Origin: Chloroflexota bacterium
Lineage (GTDB): Bacteria > Chloroflexota > Anaerolineae > Anaerolineales > Villigracilaceae
Assembly: GCA_029782225.1 (NCBI GenBank)
Contig: JAKOVF010000317.1
Location: 1-64,000, forward strand
Length of the DNA stretch: 64,000 nucleotides
Reading direction: 5' to 3'
Below, one piece after another: positions 16,849 through 25,592 of this stretch (the first letter of the stretch is position 1; each line of letters starts with the position of its first letter). A program made the translations under genes and the position numbers. A model generated the notes under the pieces. The model made no database searches. It had not been told where the DNA came from and worked only from the letters and a program-made list of their open reading frames with translations.

Positions 16849-16877
16849 TTGCCCGCGCCCTTAATTCAGGTTACAAT
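16849..16877 (+). promoter_or_regulatory. Probable promoter of rnc-smc
   Basis: TTGCCC at 16849-16854 and TACAAT at 16872-16877 are 17 bases apart. Transcription would start near 16884 and give a leader of about 170 bases before the chosen rnc start. Confidence 0.5.
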
Positions 16878-16912
16878 CGGCTTCACTAAATTGATTCAGA
16901 ACTAATGGAACG

Positions 16913-17027
16913 CAAGACCCCCACCCGGCCTCCCCCAAATCCGAAAGGGAGACTTTGGATGCCAACCCAAATCTCGGTATCGGATTTGGGGGAGGTGGCA
17001 CGAAGTGACAGAGGGGGTAGGGTCTGG
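16913..17027. repeat. Long palindromic element in the rnc leader
   Basis: Perfect 16-bp arms CCTCCCCCAAATCCGA (16929-16944) and TCGGATTTGGGGGAGG (16980-16995), with outer arms AGACCC/GGGTCT and an imperfect inner hairpin. As RNA it would fold into a long, nearly double-stranded rod directly ahead of the RNase III start codon. Confidence 0.85.
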
Positions 17028-17054
17028 CGCTCCCTCAGTTCTGGGGAGGTTCCC

Positions 17055-17765
17055 GTGGTTTCCAATCTCAATGCGCGGGATGTAGAACCCGCATTTGACC
17101 TGTCCCGCCGGCTGGGTCTGACCTTTTCCAATATTTCCCTGTTGACGCGCGCTCTCACGCACCGTTCCTACGTCAACGAGCATCCTGAGGCAATCGAGGA
17201 TAATGAGCGTCTCGAATTTCTCGGCGATGCCGTGCTGGATTTCATTGTTGGAGCGTGGGTCTACCATCGCTTCCCTGAAATGCCTGAAGGGGATTTGACG
17301 AAGATGCGCTCTGCTTTGGTCCGAAATGACCAACTTGCAGTCTTCGCCCGGAACATGGATCTGGGACGCGCGATCCGGCTCGGACGAGGGGAGTCGTCTT
17401 CCGGCGGCTTTCAGCGTGACAATTTGCTGGGTTCGGCTTTCGAAGCGCTGATCGGCGCCTTGTATTTGGAATCAGGCCTCAGGGCGGTCGAAGCGTTTGT
17501 CAATCCGATGCTGGAAGAAGCTCGGGAATCTGTCCTCGATGCCATCCACGATCCGAAAAGCCAGTTGCAGGAATGGGCACAGTCAGAACGACTGGGCACA
17601 CCGCGCTACAAGACCGTCAATTCGACGGGACCTGACCATGCGCGCATCTTCGAAGTGGAAGTGGAGATCGGCGGCCAGGTGAAGGGACGCGGGGCAGGCT
17701 CGAGCAAGGCCGCTGCCGAACACGCTGCCGCACAGAACGCGCTCGATCAGTTGGATGTGATGTGA
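17055..17765 (+). CDS. rnc: Ribonuclease III
   Basis: A 236-residue RNase III, the usual length, cutting double-stranded RNA in rRNA and mRNA processing. The nuclease domain has the signature NERLEFLGDAVLDFIVG and the second acidic cluster DNLLGSAFEALIGALY; the C-terminal 70 residues are a dsRNA-binding domain ending KGRGAGSSKAAAEHAAAQNAL. I chose the GTG at 17055, with GGGAGG five bases upstream. An in-frame ATG at 16905 would add 50 residues, but these translate a palindromic repeat and match nothing in the family. smc follows about 130 bases downstream, the common rnc-smc neighbourhood. Confidence 0.9.
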   Translation: MVSNLNARDVEPAFDLSRRLGLTFSNISLLTRALTHRSYVNEHPEAIEDNERLEFLGDAVLDFIVGAWVYHRFPEMPEGDLTKMRSALVRNDQLAVFARNMDLGRAIRLGRGESSSGGFQRDNLLGSAFEALIGALYLESGLRAVEAFVNPMLEEARESVLDAIHDPKSQLQEWAQSERLGTPRYKTVNSTGPDHARIFEVEVEIGGQVKGRGAGSSKAAAEHAAAQNALDQLDVM

Positions 17766-17769
17766 ATCC

Positions 17770-17878
17770 GGCGGTCGAGTAGGCCGAATGTTCTTTGAGG
17801 CCTTATCGAGACCAACACTTACTTACAAATAAAGATTATCCTGAAAATGGTGGTCTCGACGCAAGGCGCTCGACCACC
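17770..17878. repeat. Palindromic repeat, GGTCGAGTAGCC type, copy 2
   Basis: GGCGGTCGAGTAGGCC ... CTTATCGAGACCAA on the left faces TGGTGGTCTCGACG ... GCGCTCGACCACC on the right around an AT-rich centre. It shares outer and inner arms with the copy between aspS and asnS, and fills the rnc-smc gap. Confidence 0.8.
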
Positions 17879-17895
17879 GGGTATAAAAATCATCA

Positions 17896-20800
17896 ATGCC
17901 TCTTCGTCTAAAGTCTCTCGAACTACAAGGATATAAAACTTTTGCCTCGCGAACCGTGTTCGAATTCGCGAGCGGGATCACCGCGATCGTTGGGCCAAAT
18001 GGCTCGGGCAAGTCAAACGTGGCCGATTCGCTGCGCTGGGTGTTGGGCGAGCAGTCCTATGGCCTCCTGCGCGGCAAGAAGACCGAAGACATGATCTTCT
18101 CCGGCTCAGAGCATCGACCGCGGGCCGGCATGGCGCAGGCGACCATCACCTTCGATAACACGGATATGTGGCTGCCCGTGGACTTCTCCGAGGTGGCTCT
18201 GGCGCGGTTCGCACACCGTGATGGGCGCAACGAGTATTTGTTGAACGCGCAGCACGTCCGCTTGCGCGAGATCAACGAGCTTCTGTCGCAGGCTGGCTTG
18301 AGTGAGCGCACGTACACGATCCTCGGCCAGGGCATGGTGGATGCCTCTCTGGCGCTCAAAGCTGACGAACGCCGCCGTCTCTTTGAGGAAGCCGCGGGCG
18401 TGGGACTTTACCGCAGCCGCCGCGAAGAGGCATTGAAACGACTCGAAAATACGGAACGCAACCTCGAACGCGTGCTCGACATCATGGCCGAGTTGGAACC
18501 GCGCCTGCGCAGTCTGGAGCGTCAGGCCAGGCGTGCCATTGAACATGCGCGCGCACAGGATGAATTGAAGGTCGTGCTGCGTGAGTGGTATGGCTACCAC
18601 TGGCACCGCGCCCAGCGCGAAGTGACAGACATGCATGAGGCTGTCCGTGCCCAGGAGACGCGTGTGGTTGCGGCGCGCGAAGTGCAGGAAAAGGCACAAG
18701 CGGAATATACAAACTTCCGCGAGAGACTCTCCGGATTACGCGCTGAACTAAATACGTATCACCGGCAATCGGCGGAGCTGCATAATCAGAGCGAATCAAT
18801 CTCACGTGAGCTGGCTGTGCTCGAAGAACGCCGCCGCTCTCTGACTGCGGCGCAGGCGACCATCCTTTCGGATCAGGAAGCTGCCATGGACGAGTTGCGC
18901 CTCGCCGGCGAGCGCTTTGCAGAAGCTGAACAGGAAGTGAGCCGTGTTCAATCGGAACACGATGAGGCGAAATCGCAGTTGGTCAATGTGCAAAGCGCCT
19001 TGCAGGCACGTCAGGCGATACGCGGGGAACTCGATGAGCAATTGGCAGGCGCGCGCAGCGAGATCGAATCCCTCAGTCAGCAGCGCGCCGAAACACAGGC
19101 CCGCATTGATGAGTTGAAAGCCCGCCTCGAGTCACAACAGCAGAAGCTGGAACAAACGAAACAGGCGATTTCATTGGCTGAGGCCGCGGCGCAGAAGGCG
19201 CGCGAGCTTTATGAATCCGCACGTAAACAGCGCGAGGGAGCAGATACCGCGCTCAAACAGACGGAAGCAGCGCTGGAAGAAAAAAGAAAAGAGGTGGAGC
19301 GCATCGAAGGGGAGCGTCGCGCAGCCATCGAAACACGCGCGAAACATGAAGCCGAACATTCCCGTTTGAAGGCGGAACTCGAAGTGCTTGAACAGGCAGA
19401 ACAATCACTGGCCGGGTATGCCGAAGGTGCGCGTTTCCTGCTGGATGCCGCGCGCAACAATCAACTTAAAGCACGCGGCGCGTTCAGCGCGGCACTGGAT
19501 GTACCGGCGGAGCTTGAGATCGCCATTGCCGCGGCGCTTGGCGATACGCTCGATGCAGTGCTGCTCGACGCAGATGATCTTGAAGATGTCATGCGCGCCC
19601 TCGAGGCCGAGAATGCCGGACGCGCAGCGCTGCTCCCCCTCAATGGCGCTGATCAAAATTCCTTGAACGCGCCATTTGATCCGAACGTTGTAGGCGTTGC
19701 GTGCGATTTGGTGAGCGCGCCGGACGAACTGCAGAACGCCGTGCGGCTGATGCTTGGGCACACGGTCATTGTCCACGACCGCGCGACCGCACGCAGGTTG
19801 ATCAAGGATTTGCCGCCTCATGCGCGCGTGGTGACGCTGCGTGGGGAAGTCTTCCGTGGGGACGGCCTGGTCATTGCTGGCAAAACCGCTTCCTCCTCGA
19901 CCCTGAGCCGGCCGCGCCAGGAACGAGAGTTGGACTCGGCCCTGACCGGACTCGTCGCGCGGCTCCACGTCTATAACGAGACCGTGGAGCAACTGTCGAA
20001 TCAACTGGCAGACGCGAAGCGCGAGCTGTTGCAGGCCGAGATCGAGGCGCGCGAAGCCCGTGTCAGAGTGGGGGAGATCCAGGAGATCGAGCAGCAGGCC
20101 GGCCTGGAGTCTGAATCCGCCCGGCGAGGGTTGGAGTGGCAGAAGAATCAACTGGGTCAGTTGGAAGCTGAGGCGCAGGAAGCTGTTTCCATCCACACAA
20201 AGTTAACCGAGACTCAAGCCGAGGTCGAAAACAGATCCGCAGAAGCGCAGAGGCAGTTGAAATCTGTCAACGCGAAGCAGGCTGAGATTTCGGTCGACGA
20301 GCTGCAGGAACAACTGTCATACTGGGGAACGAGGGTTGCGGTTGCAGAACAGAGCGTGGCGTCGATGCTTTCGAGGAAAGAAGAAAGAAGCAGAGAGATC
20401 ACGCGGCTCGACATGCGGCGTGTTGAGCTTGCGTCACGTCTGCGTGAGATCGATGCAACTCTGAGCGTGCTCGACGCAGATAAGAATTCACTGCACGAAC
20501 GCGAAGGCGCCCTGCATGGTGAGATCGAAAAAATGCGGGTGAGGATCGAGCCATCGGAGAAGGATCTGGAAACGGCTGAACAACAGGAAGCTCATTTGCA
20601 GGAGATCGAGGCCAACGCACAGCGCGGGCTGGCACAAGCCGAGCGTCTGCTGGGGCAGGTACAGCTCGATCAAATGCGCAAACAGGAGGCACTGGATAAC
20701 CTGCGCGAGAAGATCAGCGATGACTTCGGCCTGGTGATGTTCAATTACGCCGAGGATGTTTCCGGCCCGGTGCCTCTGCCCATCGAAGGCATGGTGGAGC

Positions 20801-21498
20801 AATTGCCGGTCATTACCGAGCTGGACCCAAAGCTGGAGGAACAACTTGCTCATCACCGCACCCTGCTGCGGCGCATGGGACCAATCAACCCGGAGGCCAA
20901 GACGGAGTTTGACCAGGAAACGCAGCGATACGAGTTCATGAAGACTCAGGTCGATGATCTGCACAAGGCCGAGGAAGATTTGAAGAAGGTGATCGCCGAA
21001 CTGGATGAGGTCACCAAGCAGGAATTCTCACGCACGTTCGATGCCGTGGACAAGGAATTCCGCCAGACGTTCGTCCGTCTTTTTGGCGGCGGCTCGGCGC
21101 GGCTCTCGTTGACCGACCCGGAAAATCTGGTGGAGACCGGTATCGAGATCGAGGCGCGTTTGCCGGGTCGGCGTGAACAGGGACTGGCGCTGCTCTCCGG
21201 CGGAGAAAGAAGTTTGACAGCCATTGCGCTGGTCTTTGCCCTGCTGAAGGTCTCGCCCACGCCGGTCTGCGTGATGGACGAAGTGGACGCCATGCTCGAC
21301 GAGGCCAACGTGGGCCGCTTCCGTGACCTGCTTGTGGACTTGAGCAAGGACACGCAGTTCATCATCATCACGCACAACCGCAACACCGTACAGGCGGCGG
21401 ACGTGATCTACGGCATTACGATGGGACGCGACTCGGCCAGTCAGATGATCAGTCTGCGGCTGGACCAGGTGACGGACGAGATGCTGGCGAGAAGTTAG
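17896..21498 (+). CDS. smc: Chromosome segregation protein SMC
   Basis: A 1200-residue structural maintenance of chromosomes ATPase, full length. The N-terminal head has Walker A GPNGSGKS at 33-40. Two long coiled coils rich in Glu, Ala, Gln and Arg (about 165-500 and 680-1010) flank a hinge at about 500-660 (AGYAEGARFLLDAARN onwards, with GEVFRGDGLVIAGK). The C-terminal head has the signature LLSGGERSLTAIALVFALL and Walker B VCVMDEVDAMLDEANV. It forms a dimer that compacts and segregates DNA with ScpA and ScpB, whose genes are not in this window. Confidence 0.97.
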   Translation: MPLRLKSLELQGYKTFASRTVFEFASGITAIVGPNGSGKSNVADSLRWVLGEQSYGLLRGKKTEDMIFSGSEHRPRAGMAQATITFDNTDMWLPVDFSEVALARFAHRDGRNEYLLNAQHVRLREINELLSQAGLSERTYTILGQGMVDASLALKADERRRLFEEAAGVGLYRSRREEALKRLENTERNLERVLDIMAELEPRLRSLERQARRAIEHARAQDELKVVLREWYGYHWHRAQREVTDMHEAVRAQETRVVAAREVQEKAQAEYTNFRERLSGLRAELNTYHRQSAELHNQSESISRELAVLEERRRSLTAAQATILSDQEAAMDELRLAGERFAEAEQEVSRVQSEHDEAKSQLVNVQSALQARQAIRGELDEQLAGARSEIESLSQQRAETQARIDELKARLESQQQKLEQTKQAISLAEAAAQKARELYESARKQREGADTALKQTEAALEEKRKEVERIEGERRAAIETRAKHEAEHSRLKAELEVLEQAEQSLAGYAEGARFLLDAARNNQLKARGAFSAALDVPAELEIAIAAALGDTLDAVLLDADDLEDVMRALEAENAGRAALLPLNGADQNSLNAPFDPNVVGVACDLVSAPDELQNAVRLMLGHTVIVHDRATARRLIKDLPPHARVVTLRGEVFRGDGLVIAGKTASSSTLSRPRQERELDSALTGLVARLHVYNETVEQLSNQLADAKRELLQAEIEAREARVRVGEIQEIEQQAGLESESARRGLEWQKNQLGQLEAEAQEAVSIHTKLTETQAEVENRSAEAQRQLKSVNAKQAEISVDELQEQLSYWGTRVAVAEQSVASMLSRKEERSREITRLDMRRVELASRLREIDATLSVLDADKNSLHEREGALHGEIEKMRVRIEPSEKDLETAEQQEAHLQEIEANAQRGLAQAERLLGQVQLDQMRKQEALDNLREKISDDFGLVMFNYAEDVSGPVPLPIEGMVEQLPVITELDPKLEEQLAHHRTLLRRMGPINPEAKTEFDQETQRYEFMKTQVDDLHKAEEDLKKVIAELDEVTKQEFSRTFDAVDKEFRQTFVRLFGGGSARLSLTDPENLVETGIEIEARLPGRREQGLALLSGGERSLTAIALVFALLKVSPTPVCVMDEVDAMLDEANVGRFRDLLVDLSKDTQFIIITHNRNTVQAADVIYGITMGRDSASQMISLRLDQVTDEMLARS

Positions 21499-21656
21499 CT
21501 ATTAGCGGTCAGCAATTAGCTGTTTGCTGTGGAGCGTTGTCCGGGAGGATGGCGCTCTTTGTTTTTAAGAGACAGGTGTCGGAGATTCGTTATCCGGTTG
21601 CTTGGAGGAGGACGGGATCGTATAGTTGTTGTGAAGAATATAGGGAGTTGTACAGC

Positions 21657-22082
21657 TCATTGCTCGCGCTCTTTTGACATATTCAACCTCGCAGCATCGA
21701 GAATGAGTGCCTTCAGCGCTGTCTCATCGACAGCCTCGCCTTCGTAGAAGTCAATGGCACGAACCGTTTTGCTATCCAGGCGCGTATTGAAGAGCTTCTT
21801 CGGATCCTTCATCCGTGCTCCTTTGGGGAACGTTAGCCGCACGGCGCTCTTGAGCGTGTCTGCTACGCATATGATGCCATCATGCGACCAAACGGGGACT
21901 CCCGAGGGTCTGGAGGGTTTCTTCCATTTCACTTCTTCGACCACAGCCGCGTCGGCCTTCTTGATCAGAGCGCGCAGCTGTGATAATTTCTTGCCCCGCC
22001 AGTCACCAGGCTCCTGGATGATGGCATCTATCTGTTGAGATGCGGACTTTTCTTTCGGGGAAGGTTTTGTGCTTGCTTTCAT
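21657..22082 (-). CDS. DUF1801 domain protein
   Basis: A 141-residue cytoplasmic protein with a DUF1801 domain: KWKKPSRPSGVPVWSHDGI, then a TLKSAVRLTFPKGARM strand region and LFNTRLDSKTVRAIDFYEG. The domain resembles frataxin-like YdhG/Fra proteins of low-GC bacteria, some of which are called iron chaperones; function here is unknown. I took the ATG at 22082 as start because the family begins there; the longer frame from 22121 adds 13 unmatched residues. It follows two related genes on the same strand. Confidence 0.82.
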   Translation of the reverse strand: MKASTKPSPKEKSASQQIDAIIQEPGDWRGKKLSQLRALIKKADAAVVEEVKWKKPSRPSGVPVWSHDGIICVADTLKSAVRLTFPKGARMKDPKKLFNTRLDSKTVRAIDFYEGEAVDETALKALILDAARLNMSKEREQ

Positions 22083-22130
22083 TCTCAACTCACTGCTTTC
22101 TTCTCTACATGAAAAATCCACTGGACATCT

Positions 22131-22673
22131 TTACTTCCTTGTCTGCGTCGGCTCAATGAGCATTCCATTTTTCGAGACCGCGGGTTCGGTGCATAGGTTT
22201 CGATTAAAGCAACATGGTCTTCGTTCGCCGGACCTGAGCTTCGACATTGCCACTTCGATGCGACGGCTGCGCGTTTCCTGGTTGTTGGTCGCACGTATCC
22301 AGCGGAGCCAGTCCCAGTGTGCCATCGCTGTGATTTTCACCCACAGGGCGTTCGCCTGCGGATCGGACGCTAGAGCCTTGTTCAAATCCGCTGGCACATC
22401 GGGCTCTGGCCACTCTTTAGACGGCTCAACCGTCAACGTTACCGCACCGCCTGCGTCTATGCCCGTCGCTTCACGCAGGGCAGCGTCGACCCTAAACCAG
22501 TGACTTCCCATGCCGTCCGGTTCGAGCACAATTCTAGAACGGAACCCATTAATAGTTCCTTCGACCAATGCCATACCACGCGATGGAAGCTTTGCGCTCG
22601 CGCGCTCGGGCAGCCTAAGAATGGTCCAGCCGCCGATTTTAAGCGGTGTAGTTTCAAATCGGATTGTCGACAT
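22131..22673 (-). CDS. DUF1905 / YdeI-OmpD-associated family protein
   Basis: A 180-residue protein. Residues about 5-95 are a DUF1905 beta-barrel domain (TILRLPERASAKLPSRGMAL, VEGTINGFRSRIVLEPDGMG, SHWFRVDAALREATGIDAG). The C-terminal half carries the YdeI/OmpD-associated helix pattern AHWDWLRWIRATNNQETRSR and RIEVAMSKLRSGERRPCCF. Family members have been linked loosely to bacteriocin protection, without a mechanism. It lies 10 bases downstream of the DUF1801 gene at 22684 and 48 bases upstream of the other, making a three-gene unit. Confidence 0.85.
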   Translation of the reverse strand: MSTIRFETTPLKIGGWTILRLPERASAKLPSRGMALVEGTINGFRSRIVLEPDGMGSHWFRVDAALREATGIDAGGAVTLTVEPSKEWPEPDVPADLNKALASDPQANALWVKITAMAHWDWLRWIRATNNQETRSRRIEVAMSKLRSGERRPCCFNRNLCTEPAVSKNGMLIEPTQTRK

Positions 22674-22683
22674 TCTCTGTTCT

Positions 22684-23154
22684 TTAGCTTACCGATTTCT
22701 TCACGAGCGCGGCGATCTTTGCCTCTTCAGCGTCGGTCAACTTGATCAGGGCAAAACTGGCTGCCCACATATTACCTTCGTCTAGTTTCGCATCAGGCTG
22801 GAAGCCGAACGTTGCGTACCTCACGTTGAACTTGCTCGCAGCTTGAAAGAAGCAAATGACCTTGCCATCCTTGTCCGCATATGCCGGCATTCCGTACCAG
22901 GTTTTCGGCGAGAGGCTCGGCGCGTTGGCCTTGACGATCTCATGGATCCGTTTGGCCATGGTTTGATCGGATGCCTTCATCTCGGCGATCTTTTCAAACA
23001 CGGCTTGTTCTGCCTCTTCCTTGCTCGCAGCCGCCTTCCTCTCTTTGAGGGTTTCCTTCATGGCCGCTATTTCTTCAGCCGATAATCCTTGGTTCGCCTT
23101 GCTGCTTGTCGTGGTGCGCTTGGCAGACTTTTTCGTATCTGACTTTGGGCTCAT
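22684..23154 (-). CDS. DUF1801 family protein, first gene of the unit
   Basis: A 156-residue protein with a basic, low-complexity N-terminus (about 1-25), a charged helix, and a DUF1801 core containing [20 protein letters not shown] and a [20 protein letters not shown] strand segment, ending with [23 protein letters not shown] lies eight bases before the ATG. It is divergent from the MarR regulator with a near-perfect palindrome in the shared promoter region, so MarR control of this three-gene unit is likely. Confidence 0.82.
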   Translation of the reverse strand: MSPKSDTKKSAKRTTTSSKANQGLSAEEIAAMKETLKERKAAASKEEAEQAVFEKIAEMKASDQTMAKRIHEIVKANAPSLSPKTWYGMPAYADKDGKVICFFQAASKFNVRYATFGFQPDAKLDEGNMWAASFALIKLTDAEEAKIAALVKKSVS

Positions 23155-23209
23155 GGAAATCTCCTTATCTAATTTGGGGTTGTTTTGACACCTTGCCTAT
23201 AAACAAATT

Positions 23210-23228
23210 TACCTTTATAATAAAGATA
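23210..23228. promoter_or_regulatory. Candidate MarR operator overlapping a TATAAT
   Basis: TACCTTTAT-A-ATAAAGATA is a 19-base palindrome with one mismatched pair, in the intergenic space between the MarR gene and the divergent DUF1801 gene. It covers TATAAT at 23216-23221. Size and symmetry match typical MarR boxes. Confidence 0.55.
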
Positions 23229-23261
23229 CTTGAAAACAAAGATAATGTCAAGGGTATCTCT

Positions 23262-23729
23262 ATGACAAACTTCACAAAGGCAGACTTGAAGAAACGAGCC
23301 CTGATGGCAGTAAGGGATTATGGCGTTAATTTGACGCAGTTCCGAAACGCCATAAGTGAATGGGCAGGACTCAACGTAACCGACATGGAATGTCTCAGGC
23401 TTCTATTTCAAAAAGGCATTGCCACACCATCTGAACTTGCCAGGCATACGGGTCTTACTTCTGGTGCAACCACTGCCATGCTTGATCGGCTCGAAAAGGC
23501 CGGATTAATTGAGCGCCGACCCAATCCCGATGATCGCCGCGGGACCCTGATCGCTCCTGCAAAATCGGGTGCCGAAAAAGCTGCTTCATGGTTTGAATCG
23601 GCGAGAAAGGCACAGGACGAATTGATTTCAAGTTACTCGGAAAGTGAACTTGAAATCATTGCTGATGTCTTTGAACGATTTACAAAACTATGGGATCGGG
23701 AACGCGAGAAGATACAAAAAAATCCGTAG
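23262..23729 (+). CDS. MarR family transcriptional regulator
   Basis: A 155-residue winged-helix regulator. The recognition region runs ATPSELARHTGLTSGATTAM with LDRLEKAGLIERRPNPDDRR as the wing, the standard MarR pattern; flanking helices form the dimer interface. The start at 23262 follows AAGGG by seven bases. MarR proteins repress nearby genes and let go on binding small phenolic or oxidative signals. The likely targets are its own gene and the divergent DUF1801/YdeI unit, through the palindrome at 23210. Confidence 0.92.
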   Translation: MTNFTKADLKKRALMAVRDYGVNLTQFRNAISEWAGLNVTDMECLRLLFQKGIATPSELARHTGLTSGATTAMLDRLEKAGLIERRPNPDDRRGTLIAPAKSGAEKAASWFESARKAQDELISSYSESELEIIADVFERFTKLWDREREKIQKNP

Positions 23730-23741
23730 AAGCGGATCGCG

Positions 23742-23837
23742 TCACATCATTATCCATTTCTTGAAGAGAGAAACGCAGGAGTTCCTCGCTTCTTCCGCCT
23801 GTGTATCAAACCATAAGAACGGGGTGACCGTTTTCAT
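23742..23837 (-). pseudogene. Truncated VOC/PhnB-like gene remnant
   Basis: The frame opens at an ATG with AAGGAG a short way upstream and encodes MKTVTPFLWFDTQAEEARN, the typical start of PhnB/3-demethylubiquinone methyltransferase-like VOC proteins, which continue for about 130-160 residues. Here it stops after 31 residues, and the matching sequence ends near residue 26. The rest of the gene is missing; MarR's 3' end lies immediately beyond. Confidence 0.7.
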
Positions 23838-23839
23838 GT

Positions 23840-25165
23840 CTAAAGTCTCCTTTTGTTTTTTGGTGTTGTCTCGCCCCGCCCCCCGGGGATAAAATTGCCT
23901 GCGCGTTGACGCAGCAGCGGCTCCGAAATCGCCTTTACATCCAATTTGCGGGCTCCAAGAAACGTGACGAACCGACCAAACCCGCGCGCCAGAGCCTCCG
24001 CGAATGACTCGTCTTTGCCCAAAACCTTCTCCTCCAACCACAAACCCAGAATGACAAATGTATTTGTCGTACGGTCGAATTTGCTGTCAAAACGCGCGAC
24101 GAGCCGGTCACCCCACAGGATCGGCACCGTGTAATAGCCGAACTTGCGCTGATGCCCGGGCTTGTAGACCTCCCACACATAGTCGAAGCCGAACAAAGTC
24201 TTGGCCCGTCCGCGTGCGATGACGTGATCAAGCGGCGCGAGGAAGACGACCTCTTCGGTGGTGGTTGTTTCCAATGGCGCCCATGCCTTCGGTATGCGCC
24301 CGGCGCTCAGATCGCGCAGCAGCCTGGCATCGCTTCCGAGCGCGTAGTGCACCGCTTTCCAGCCTTCCACCTCCACCTCGATCAGTTCGCCGTCAGCCAG
24401 CATCGTCTCAAGCATTTTCTTTGCCGCGCGGTCAGGCTCGCCGCGGCCGTGATATGAATCGGCTGTACGGTTAATCCGTGACAGGCCGCCGAAGCTGACT
24501 TCCTTTTTTACGAGGAAACGATCCGCCTGCTCTTCACTGCTCTCGCGGATCAGGTGCGCAGGTGCAACCTTTTCCGTAAGGGCATAGGCACGCTCGAAGC
24601 GGTCGCGGTGATGCGTCATCACGTCGCCGGTGCGCCACAGATAATACAGGGCCAGCGCGCTGTCCTTGCGGCCGCGATAATTTTGCGTTCGTGTGCGCGT
24701 CGCCACACCTGTACTGCGCGCAGGCACAAGTGTCTCGACGTCACGGTTGCTCACGACGCCGCGCTCCTGCAATATGACCCGCATTTCGCTGATCGCATCG
24801 GCAAGTTCGCGGGCCATGCTGCGAATTCGTGAGTCGCCGTAGCCGCCGTCACGCTCACGGTGCATGATCACGCGCCAGTGTGGCAGTTCGTCCATTGGCC
24901 GGACGGCAAGCCAGCCGCCCCAGTCGAAGAACTTGCGCTGCCTGTAAGTCAGGTCCTCCCACATGCCGGGTGTGTAATCGAGCACGCGGCTGTGCAGCGC
25001 GATGTCCTGGCTGCGAGCTATGATCTGCAGCGGGTCCAGTTGGAGGTACTCCATCGCCCGCATGGCTTTCTCCGTGCCCCTGAGGCCGCGCCAACGCCGC
25101 CCGGGCCACAGGCCCTGCTTGCCAAGGATGAAACGTCGGGCTGTTTCGATGTCAATGCTCAGCAT
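23840..25165 (-). CDS. YcaQ/AlkZ-like winged-helix DNA glycosylase family protein
   Basis: A 441-residue protein of the HTH_42 family that includes E. coli YcaQ and Streptomyces AlkZ, glycosylases that unhook DNA crosslinks. The N-terminal part has YLQLDPLQIIARSQDIALHS, aligned with the conserved Q-x-D region of YcaQ, and tandem winged helices follow; the C-terminal part has YKPGHQRKFGYYTVPILWGD and VARFDSKFDR, well conserved in the family. Whether this member is an active glycosylase is not shown. The downstream VOC remnant starts just after its stop. Confidence 0.88.
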   Translation of the reverse strand: MLSIDIETARRFILGKQGLWPGRRWRGLRGTEKAMRAMEYLQLDPLQIIARSQDIALHSRVLDYTPGMWEDLTYRQRKFFDWGGWLAVRPMDELPHWRVIMHRERDGGYGDSRIRSMARELADAISEMRVILQERGVVSNRDVETLVPARSTGVATRTRTQNYRGRKDSALALYYLWRTGDVMTHHRDRFERAYALTEKVAPAHLIRESSEEQADRFLVKKEVSFGGLSRINRTADSYHGRGEPDRAAKKMLETMLADGELIEVEVEGWKAVHYALGSDARLLRDLSAGRIPKAWAPLETTTTEEVVFLAPLDHVIARGRAKTLFGFDYVWEVYKPGHQRKFGYYTVPILWGDRLVARFDSKFDRTTNTFVILGLWLEEKVLGKDESFAEALARGFGRFVTFLGARKLDVKAISEPLLRQRAGNFIPGGRGETTPKNKRRL

Positions 25166-25257
25166 GAGGGCCTATTATAAAGACGCGTGGCCCAGTGTGG
25201 AAGGCACACCAGAAAGGATGTAAACTAGGCTCAAACTAATTTCGTCAAAGGAGCCTC

Positions 25258-25521
25258 ATGTCATTGCCAAAATTTACAGCTGCAGATCTTGTGCCCGGGA
25301 AGACCTACCATGTCATGACCGCTTTCAAGGATTATGACGGAATCACACATCCTGTTGGCGAAAGCTGGCGTTTTATGAAAAAAGGCTTTCTCCCGGCCGA
25401 GGATGGACTCACCCTGATCGTTGATAAGGCCGGGCAGGAGGTCTGGATCCGTCTCCAGTGGCGGGCAGAGGCCCAGGCCGAGATCATCGACAATTTTTCC
25501 AGCTTCGTCATAGAGAGCTAA
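25258..25521 (+). CDS. DUF3601 domain protein
   Basis: An 87-residue protein matching DUF3601: LVPGKTYHVMTAFKDYDGIT, HPVGESWRFMKKGFLPAEDG and a C-terminal beta-strand region. The family is small, cytoplasmic and without known role. AAGGAG precedes the ATG. It is transcribed alone: divergent from the YcaQ-like gene and closed by a terminator. Confidence 0.85.
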   Translation: MSLPKFTAADLVPGKTYHVMTAFKDYDGITHPVGESWRFMKKGFLPAEDGLTLIVDKAGQEVWIRLQWRAEAQAEIIDNFSSFVIES

Positions 25522-25528
25522 GCTAACA

Positions 25529-25570
25529 CAAAACCGCCCGACTCGATCTGAGTGGGGCGGTTTCATTTCT
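25529..25570. terminator. Terminator between DUF3601 and foldase genes
   Basis: AAACCGCCC (25531-25539) pairs with GGGCGGTTT (25555-25563) and is followed by TTTCATTT; the complementary strand also has a T-rich run, so it can serve both convergent genes. Confidence 0.85.
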
Positions 25571-25592
25571 GACTGTTATCGACGGACGCTAA

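Noticed and set aside
19405-20196. Minus-strand ORF of 263 codons inside smc
   Set aside because: Shadow of the SMC coiled coil and hinge; no recognisable domain.
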